Source: Hydnum rufescens UP504
Lineage: Eukaryota; Basidiomycota; Agaricomycetes; Cantharellales; Hydnaceae
Assembly (NCBI GenBank): GCA_014904985.1
Contig: MU128924.1
Coordinates: forward strand, 207,743 to 271,742
Length of the DNA stretch: 64,000 bases
Direction of reading: 5' to 3'
This document shows positions 56,653-64,000 of the stretch, one piece after another; position 1 is the first letter of the stretch, and every line of letters begins with the position of its first letter. Under the pieces are notes generated by a model. That model was not told where the DNA came from and did no database searches. It worked only from the letters and a program-made list of their open reading frames with translations. The position numbers and the translations under genes were made by a program.

Positions 56653-58790
56653 TTCAGTGGGTGCTGTTGTCCTGGAGGGTAAATGTCCTTGTACATGGGT
56701 TCTTCATCTGAGCTGTCCAGATATTCAGCATTTTCAAGATCCTGAGTATCTTGGTATGCTGTGCTGTTGACAATGTTTACTGTGAGTGGTTCACGATATT
56801 TTCCTGTGGGTTCCTTCTTTAACTTCAACCTTGATGCGAGTATTTTTGCTGGGCCAATGGCAGTTCCAAGGAAGTCTCCCAGTGATATTTCAATCATCTG
56901 GTCCAACACCTTTCTCTGCTACATCTTTATCTTCACATGCATCCTGGAGATCAGTTGTAAATCGAAAGCTGGAGCCTGCTTTGGAATTTTCTTTTCAGGA
57001 GCATCAAACCCCATTTCAATATCTTCTTGAGGAATGTTGTCCTTCCAGCTTTGGGTGGAGCAGTTTCCTTGATTTCAACTATAGGCTGGGGCACATGAAT
57101 GGGAGGAGGTTGGATGGAAGGGGCTGCTTAAGAGTTTCAGCAGGTAAGATGCCTGATTCTGGTTTTCATGCATTCAAAAAAGGAGTATTCGATGGGTGGT
57201 GCTGGGACATTTTCAATTACTTGTTTTCTTTCTGGGACTGGGTTCACCTTGGGAGCAGCTGTTGGTTCAGCAGGGTGCTTGGGACGATTTTCAGAATTTG
57301 GTTTGGCAAGATTTCGAGGAGGGATTTCCACTGTGACCTTGTGATCTGGCAATCGACTAACTTTGTGTTCCTTGGGAGGCTCTACCATTGGGTGTAATCG
57401 AACATTTGGTTTCTCCTGCTTGGCTGCTGGATAAACCCTGTAGTCTGCTTCTATTGCATAGGCTCGTCCTTGGAATGGAGAATGACCATAGTCATCTACC
57501 AAACTGCATGCTCCAGAGCGACTAGTGTTGGGAATATCTGATCCAAACCTCTTAATCTCATCTATAATAGCTTGCTTGAATCCTCCTTGGCCTGGGATTC
57601 CTCGAGGTAGTCTAGATCCATCCATCTTCACAAGCTGTCCTTCGATTGAGTATTTGATCAGATTCTGTCTGATCATTGCCTGGGCATCTGGACAATTCTT
57701 CATGCCTACATTATGAGTTCCTACTTTATCACAGAACCAGCAAACCAAATTGTTTCCTGATCCTTCTGCTGATTTATTGCATGTACTGATTCTGAGGCAT
57801 TCCAAGGGGATAGTTGTTAGGATATGTCGCAGGGCTAGAAGTTTGAGGGTGAATCTGATTACTGTTGGGGCGAGGGTTATCATTGGGCAAGGACCTAGCA
57901 AAGTGGATCTTCATCTCATCAAATGACCTGGCCAACTCTCCTACTTGATCAGCAACATTTCGAATGGTAGGAATTACTGGTGCTTTATGATGCACAACTG
58001 CCTTTTTGGGAGAAGTAGTTGCTCGTACTGGGACTTCACTATCACTGTCACTTTCTGGCTCCTTTGCTGGGGATTCATCATCTGAGGAGTCTGAAGAACT
58101 TGAGCTTGAGGAATCTGAATCTGATTTGTGCTTGTAATAAGACTTTTTCGCTTTAGACTTCTTGTGAGCTACCAACAACTTGCTGCTGGATTTAGGGAGG
58201 TGTCCTGTATTATAGTAAAGATCCTCAGTAACACACAGCTTGATACACTTGTAAGCAGCAGAATATTCCAGTGGTTTTGTAGGATCAAACCCTTTAGTCT
58301 CTCGTAAGTTTGGATATGCCACCTTCTGCAGTCGTCGAGGGATTCCTTGCCAGAACAGGTCATCTCGATCTCTGTCAGCAATTGTACCTTTCTTAGCAAG
58401 GTGTTGTACTTGTGTAACAAATTCTCGATAATATTCATCCAGGTCTGCCTCACTCTTGATGGATCTTGAATGGTAGCAGAACTTGGCCAACCTTTCTCGA
58501 GTATACTTTTGTCTCCTGTCACTCAAACCATAGAAGTCGCGAAGTCTCTCTGATAGGGCTTTGAAGGATCCTCCTTTTACTTCAGGAAGATTTTTAATTA
58601 GTTCTCTGGCATCATCATTGCAATACCTTGCTAAATTTTCACATTTCTTGATATCATCATACAGGGCTTCATCACAGCAGGCTTCATAGTCAGTGAGAAA
58701 GCTTTCAAGTCATTTGCCCTTGAAGTAAGGAGCATCCTTGGCAGATGGCCTAGGCATTGGTCTAGCAGTTGGGGTAGCCATAGTAGGTGT
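56653..58790 (-). pseudogene. gag: Gypsy gag region, copy 2
   Basis: Starts MATPTARPMPRPSAKDAP at about 58790, with TGA at KGK-stop-LESFL (about 58710). A long frame from 58526 holds LAKFCYHSRSIKSEADLDEY, RDDLFWQGIPRRLQKV, a Ser/Asp-rich stretch and AAGLD-like coiled segments. It changes frame near 57800, then the zinc knuckle CWFCDKVGTHNVGMKNC (about 57750-57700). Downstream, EISLGDFLGTAIGPAKI (56905) matches copy 1 ITLGDFLGSAHGAAKI. Confidence 0.75.
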
Positions 58791-58904
58791 GTGAGTCTAA
58801 GAGTGTACTTGGAGTGTGTTTGGAAGGAAGGAAATGGAGGATAGGTTCTGGAAGATTCTAGAGGTTCTAGTTGACAAAAGGTTGACTGAGTTTTTGAATT
58901 GATC

Positions 58905-58921
58905 CCCTGTAAGGACCACCA
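58905..58921 (-). other. Retrotransposon primer-binding site
   Basis: TGGTGGTCCTTACAGGG on the minus strand, two bases inside the LTR end; identical in copy 1 (34609-34625). Confidence 0.7.
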
Positions 58922-58923
58922 AT

Positions 58924-59753
58924 TGTAGAAGATGCTTTATCGCTCTGCAGAAATTACTAACACCACCAGATGTTGGCTAAGGTTATAGGGATTGGGAATG
59001 AAAAGGTATGGGAGGGGCTCAGGTTAGTCTCAATGGGTTGATTGGCTTACTAGGTATAGAAATGATATGGATGACTCTGATATGACGTAATGTTTCTGAC
59101 TCTAGCTGGACTACTTGTATCACGATTGTCGAATTGAAACTTAGAAGCTATTTCTGATTTTAAACTTTTATGGGCTTGAACCTATTATCGTATGATTCAG
59201 GGCTTAGACGTCTAGCACACCTACACTGAGGGTCCTACAACTATCTACAACTTCTCGTTGTTGCTCTGAGTACGCCTTTCAGTTACTTGGCCACTTGAAT
59301 TTCTCGTCTGTAACTACTTTATTTCAAGGGGAGTCTTATCTAAAAGCTACCTAAAAACTACAAAATTCATTCCTTATATGTATTTTTGGATGTCTGTGTA
59401 CTTTTCTGCGCCAAAGTCTGTGTGATGTTTGGAATGGCGCAGTTGTGGGATGTTTGGATGACTAAATCAGGCTGAGTCATATCTTTTGCTTAGTCATACA
59501 AATAGCTTTGTCATACTTTTGAGTCCGGGTTTTTGATTACAAATCTTGGTTACATAAGCATATTTTTTGACATGTAGAAAACTTTTTATTTTGTTTGTTG
59601 AATGGAGTTATTTCAACTGAGTTTCCTTGATATCTTTGGGCTGTAGCATGATAAAGTTGTCCTAAACACTCCAACAGATCATTGATCAAGGTTTAAGGTC
59701 AGAGCACTTCCAAACTCATGTTTTACAGATACTAGCCAGTTATTCCTTCTACA
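58924..59753 (-). mobile_element. 5' LTR of gypsy copy 2 (830 bp)
   Basis: In element orientation it starts TGTAGAAGGAATAAC and ends CATCTTCTACA, and is directly followed by the primer-binding site. It pairs with the solo LTR at 44550-45379. Its outer end cuts into copia coding sequence at 59754, so this element inserted into, or recombined with, a copia copy. Confidence 0.85.
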
Positions 59754-61535
59754 ACGCTCCACACGTGTCCCCAAACCGTCTCAATATGTGCAACACCTTG
59801 CACAGGGCGAAGGTACAGTTCATGGATACACACACAAATCCGACTCTCAGATCCCTGGCGTCAGGGGGAGCAGTGATAATATCGGCAAGAATTCAGCATC
59901 TCTCGTAAATGATGCCGTATATCATATAGAATTTAACGACGCAGCTTTTGCAATGATTCAAGATATCGACGGTGATCCAAAATCTCTGGAAGAGGCGAAG
60001 TCACGAATGGATTGGCCACAATGGAAAAAGGCCATCGATATCGAACTCAAAACCATCAAAGACACCGGAACTTGGGACGAAGTACCAAGGCCACCTGGCA
60101 AGAATATCGTCGATTGCAAGCTCGTATTCAAAATCAAACGAAAAGCTGATGGAACCATTCTAAAGTACAAGGCACGTCTAGTTGCCCATGGTTTCACACA
60201 GATTTATGGTGTTGATTACTACGAAACATATTCCCCCGTCACATGACTCGCAAGTTTTCGGACGATTATTGCATTCGCTGCCCGAAACAATTGGGATATC
60301 GACTCTTTCGATTTCAACGGCACATACCTCAATGGCGAACTTGACGAGAACAAAGAAATTTATATGAATTTCCCCCTGAGTACAGACCCCAGGGGGAGAA
60401 TACAATCCTACGCCTACGGAAGACTCTGTACGGTCTTAAGCAAGCCGGACGGCGATGGTACGACTCATTATCCTGCGCACTCAATAGTCTCGGTTTTAGC
60501 GCAAGCCACGCCAATCCCGGTGTGTTCCGTACCCAGAAAGATGGGGAGGAATTAATTTTGGCAATCCATGTGGACGATTGCATGTTTACGGGCCCGTCAA
60601 GGGCATTGCTTGACAAATACAAGCAGAAAATCAACGAAAAGTACTCGATTACCGACTTAGGGCCACTCCATTGGCTACTCGGCATTAAAATCGAGCGAGA
60701 TCATGAACTACGGACAATCCGATTATCACAGACATCGTACATTGACTTGATTGTTTCACAGTTCTCACTCAGCGACTCGAAACCCATTAATACCCCAATG
60801 GAACCTGGGGCCACACCCACTCGAGAGGATTCTGCGATGAATCCCACAGATATCGAACGAATGAAGCAGACCCCCTATCACGAGGCCATAGGGAGCCTTA
60901 TGTACGCATCCGTGGCCACGAGGCCGGACATTACTTTTGCGGTATCGACGCTATCGCAGTTCCTTGACAGGCCAGGACCCACACACTGGGAGGCAGCAAA
61001 ACGAGTTATACAGTACCTATCAACAACGAAGAGTCTTAGCCTGACATATGGGTTAAAACAACACGACCTACTCGGGTACACGGATGCGGATGGAGCAACG
61101 CAGGAGCACCGTTGCGCAATAACGGGATACACTTACCTGATAGACGGAGGAACCATCTCCTGGAGCTCCCAAAAGCAGGAGCTGATCACACTCTTGACGG
61201 CCGAGGCAGAATATGTCGCCGCAACTCAAGCTGCCAAGGAAGGCATTTGGCTACGAGGCCTCATTGCCGAAATATTCCATACTCAACTCAAAGCCACAAC
61301 TCTATATTGCGATAATCAAGCAGCGTTAAAGCTTGCAATGGGCGATAATTACCACACCCGGATGAAACATATCGATATCCGTTTTCATTTTATCCGCGAG
61401 ACGATTAAAGACGGCATTTTCAATTTGGTCTACTGTCCTACAGAGACTATGATGGCCGACATTCTTACAAAATCCCTCAGGGCAACAAAATTGAATTTCC
61501 ACACCAAAGGACTCAGACTACGTCACACTTGAGGG
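59754..61535 (+). pseudogene. pol: Ty1/copia pol fragment (RT and RNase H)
   Basis: The RT start WPQWKKAIDIELKTIKD...LVAHGFTQIYGVDYYETYSPVT (59990-60243) is followed by TGA (CGA to TGA before LASFRTIIAFA). After frame disruption at 60390-60530, an open frame 60522-61532 carries IHVDDCMFTG (RT catalytic HVDD), LGPLHWLLGIKIERD, GSLMYASVATRPDI, RNase H TDADGA, LTAEAEYVA, DNQAALKLA and KHIDIRFHFIRE. Integrase and gag are missing on the left. Integrase-before-RT order cannot be checked, but the motifs are copia-type. Confidence 0.85.
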
Positions 61536-61539
61536 GGAG

Positions 61540-61918
61540 TGTTGGAGCGAGTGGATACGGAAGTGACCGGGTATGATGTCAGAGACAAGCGCGACCCCTG
61601 TGAGGCTATGCCGATGACCTCACCAATCATCAATCCACCAATCTAGCTAAAACCTGTAGCCGAGTTTCACTGGCGATCTTTTACCTCTTTGTTTTGCTGG
61701 CACCACTGGCAGTCGGACATTCTTTTTCTTTTCTCTAACCCATTTTCATGTGTCTTCTACCCTCCTGTAAATACTATAAAAAGTCAGGCTTAGGCCCTCT
61801 AAATGCTAAGGACTTCTCTGTGTGTATTCTTCCCACCACCTGCTTAATTCACCTGGGCGACTCGAGTCTCGCTGATCTACCGAATTTGTCCTCACCCGCT
61901 TAGTAATCAGGGGGAGTT
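61540..61918 (+). mobile_element. 3' LTR of the copia element
   Basis: A purine tract GAGGGGGAG immediately precedes TGTTGGAGCGAGTGG. Inside are a TATA-like CTATAAAAAG (61777) and a 3' end around TAATCAGGGGGAGTT. It matches the solo LTR at 9267-9619 and, partly, 3586-3905. The exact 3' edge is uncertain by a few bases. Confidence 0.75.
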
Positions 61919-62163
61919 GTTCTCGCGCGCATACCATAACTCTCACTAGGATGCCCATCATACTTGTCTATGAGAGTCTCATGCATAAATAGGCTGTCTC
62001 CAATGAAGGACCCCAATCACCCTAGGCTGCGGCTGGCCACAATAGGGACTACAGTTGATGGGTCGGATTCTCATAGGCTTGTTCCCAGCCTCTTTGAGCA
62101 TTTTCGGATGCAAATGAAGGAATGACGCAAACACCCATAAGAGGCTGGTACATTTGCCTTGTG

Positions 62164-63056
62164 TAGTGTTGCCGCGGACTCGGACTTGAGGTGGCTTAAG
62201 TCCTGAGCCAGTCCGTTTCAAGTCGAGTCAAGTCAAGCCATCTGATTACAAATATTTGGTTTGGACTTCGCTTTGAGGGACTTCGCTTGACTTGAAGTGC
62301 GCTCAAGTCAAGACTTCAGTAGCCAATATATCCACATTACAATAATACAAAACTGAGCATCATGTATAGCTAGAGCAATATGGGGCCCAACAGGTGCTGC
62401 CCCAATGCAGTGGCAAATCATATAAAAACTGAATACAATCTTAATCCCGTTTTTTTTTTCCACCTTCCTACTATGTCAAACTCAAGGCAGTCAATCGAGG
62501 AATCTCAATCTGAGGCTCAGAAGCATGCAAGGCTTGACATTGATCCTTGTTTAATTCCTCAGACACTATTTCCATCAACAAATGTAGTGGAAACAGATCC
62601 AAGTGGATCCAGGCCATGTCCATCCCATGCGAGCGAGTATTTTCCTCAAGTTCCGAGACCATGACTAAAAGACGCAACTGCATCAAACCCGAGCTTATGG
62701 AAGCTTTACAGATGCTCAAGTTCATGCTCAAGAAACAGCGACTGAATTTTACGGATACCTGGGAGACACCGGTAGCTGAGATGCGGGATGACCACGAGGA
62801 TATGGGCGTGCTTGAAGACATATTGGGGGCTCAAGATATGGAGTTAGACAAGGTCCTGGAAACATTGGATGAAGAGGAATAGGAGAGTATACCTTCACCG
62901 CTCTCATTATGTACATATAGGACTCAAGTCAGCTTTGAGTCTAAGTCAAGTCCCAAATTTGGCTCGGACTTCGGAGATAAGTCAAGTCTCTCGGAAGTCC
63001 CGTGGAGTCGCCCGAAGCCAGTCTAAGCCGAGCCAAGCTGAGTCGCGGCAACACTA
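62164..63056 (+). mobile_element. Truncated hAT element with 8-bp target duplication
   Basis: Ends are TAGTGTTGCCGCGGACTC and the complement of TAGTGTTGCCGCGACTC (one-base indel). An identical GCCTTGTG flanks both sides (62156-62163 and 63057-63064). Subterminal regions are packed with CAAGTC/GACTTG repeats, probable transposase-binding sites. Internal sequence retains only the transposase C-terminus. About 893 bp, non-autonomous. Confidence 0.88.
62600..62882 (+). pseudogene. hAT transposase C-terminal (dimerisation) fragment
   Basis: Reads IQAMSIPCERVFSSSSETMT, then NCIKPELMEALQMLKFMLK and a Glu/Asp-rich tail to a stop at 62882. This is the hATC motif (CERxFSS ... LxPxxxEALQxLK). The catalytic part is absent. 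It lies inside the 62164-63056 element and is a different copy from that at 32677. Confidence 0.75.
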
Positions 63057-63064
63057 GCCTTGTG

Positions 63065-64000
63065 TAAACACAGAGCCTCGACACAAACAAATATCCGGAT
63101 ACATTCCGGAGCACTGTATCGTTATGAAAGGGCTGCATTGCTGTTCGAATACCTTGGTGGCTCTGCACCGATTCCTCAACATCATGCGCCATATACCTAA
63201 CCCGTCATTGTATAAGTCCTATGTAATGAAATCGGCACTCGCCAACTCCATTCTACCAGAAAGACTCTACTCACACTATGGAAGGAGAGGTTTCGCCATG
63301 GTAATGCTGATTGTCAATTACATGGATCTGGTGCCAACACCCTAGAACGACCGGCGCTTGAGTCGGCCGGCAATTTGCATGGAAGGCTTCTCTTCATAGC
63401 AGCCTTGAAGAATTTTCATACCGCACCTTGAAGTTTGGATTGCATTTTCCTGCTCGAGAGTCAATATATGGTTCCATCGGTGGCGAGCTCTTTTTTGGTT
63501 TTTTCTTCGCTGCTTACTTGCTCACGGCATCGTTATCTGTTCTCATAAGCATTGATCCGTCCACCTGCAATCGTTCGCCTCAGGATTTATGTTCGCGACC
63601 CATACATACTGGTGAGTTGAAGATATTGGCCCTCGCACTACCGGGCTACACCCTCTCTTTCCAAGGAAGTACAAAGAGATCAGTGCGCTAGTCCAGTTTC
63701 GAGGATGCCTGCTTCGTATTCGTTCGTTTGTTGTGCTTTGACTAAGGACGGCACCGGTCTGGCCAACATAGCCCAAAGGATATCCTTGGTCTGATGGCTA
63801 ATCTCCTTTCCATTTCAGGGCTACTTGCCCCCCGTCATATCCGCTAGTCATTCCATACTATCCCCCAAATTCCTTCGACCCGACTCCCGATCAGTTTCGC
63901 CCACGTCGAGTTATGCCAGCAATCCCTCGCCGTTGCAAGCGTAATCCTAGTGACTCCTGCCCCTTCTTCATTACCCCAAAGGCACATTCGCCGCCTGTAG
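63065..64000. other. Right end of window, no gene recognised
   Basis: Open frames at 63124-63345 and 63428-63691 (the latter with a hydrophobic run GELFFGFFFAAYLLTASLSVL) are not assignable. GC content returns to the level of the 17-30 kb host region. Confidence 0.3.

Larger units (their letters stand above)
54646..58923 (-). mobile_element. Ty3/gypsy retrotransposon copy 2, 3'-truncated
   Basis: The 5' end lies at right: LTR 58924-59753, then the primer-binding site (58921-58905), gag, protease and RT. It stops within the RT/RNase H boundary (KIKNWPRPT), where the composite element's inverted repeat begins. It is the same family as copy 1 (same primer site, collinear protein). It keeps more CpG dinucleotides than copy 1 but also has TGA stops. 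Confidence 0.85.

Noticed and set aside
44550..59753. The two 830-bp gypsy LTRs as the ends of one giant element
   Set aside because: Both flanks lack a matching target duplication, the interior holds unrelated elements, and the primer-binding site is only at the right-hand LTR.

Overview
The window looks like fungal nuclear DNA, most likely an agaricomycete basidiomycete. It has short (48-95 bp) spliceosomal introns with CTRAY-type branch sites. It carries a decayed NACHT/STAND (NLR-type) gene of the kind abundant in Ceratobasidiaceae (Rhizoctonia/Ceratobasidium), an Eaf3/MRG15 gene, an EMC8/9 gene, secreted LRR and GH105-like proteins, and many LTR retrotransposons and hAT elements. The family-level placement is inference from protein style only; no rRNA or tRNA is present to test it.

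1-16 kb is a locus duplicated in tandem. Each unit pairs a decayed minus-strand protein-kinase gene with a plus-strand gene for a small, secreted, six-cysteine protein. Unit A (1 to ~3.4 kb) has the only intact secreted-protein gene (2271-2903). Units B (5030-9258) and C (12125-16022) each have one single-base frameshift in it, at different places. Unit D (9631-10640) is a stump. Solo LTRs sit inside unit B (5379-5651, with the empty site preserved in unit C) and around unit D.

17-30 kb is the gene-bearing host region: a GH105-like glycosidase (minus), a non-autonomous hAT element with perfect 35-bp inverted ends, a secreted LRR protein, a MYND zinc-finger protein divergent from EMC8/9 (74 bp apart), Eaf3/MRG15, and a dead NLR gene.

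30-49 kb is AT-rich, CpG-poor repeat territory. It holds a Harbinger-type MITE, hAT remnants, a Ty3/gypsy element whose frames are broken mainly by TGA (from CGA), a solo LTR, short orphan genes and the C-terminal part of an MCH1-like transporter with a frame-breaking 139-bp duplication.

49,983-54,645 is the most unusual structure. About 190-bp inverted repeats enclose an array of ~100-450 bp modules. On the minus strand nearly every module has a 5' splice site, a near-perfect GAGCAGC/GCTGCTC hairpin, a TACTAAC-type branch site and a CTAG/CCAG acceptor, and each intervening exon-like block ends in a second hairpin (ACACCCGC/GCGGGTGT). A 25-N assembly gap lies inside the array. The array abuts a second gypsy copy (54,646-59,753, minus), then a 5'-truncated copia element (59,754-61,918) and a hAT element with an 8-bp target duplication (62,164-63,056).
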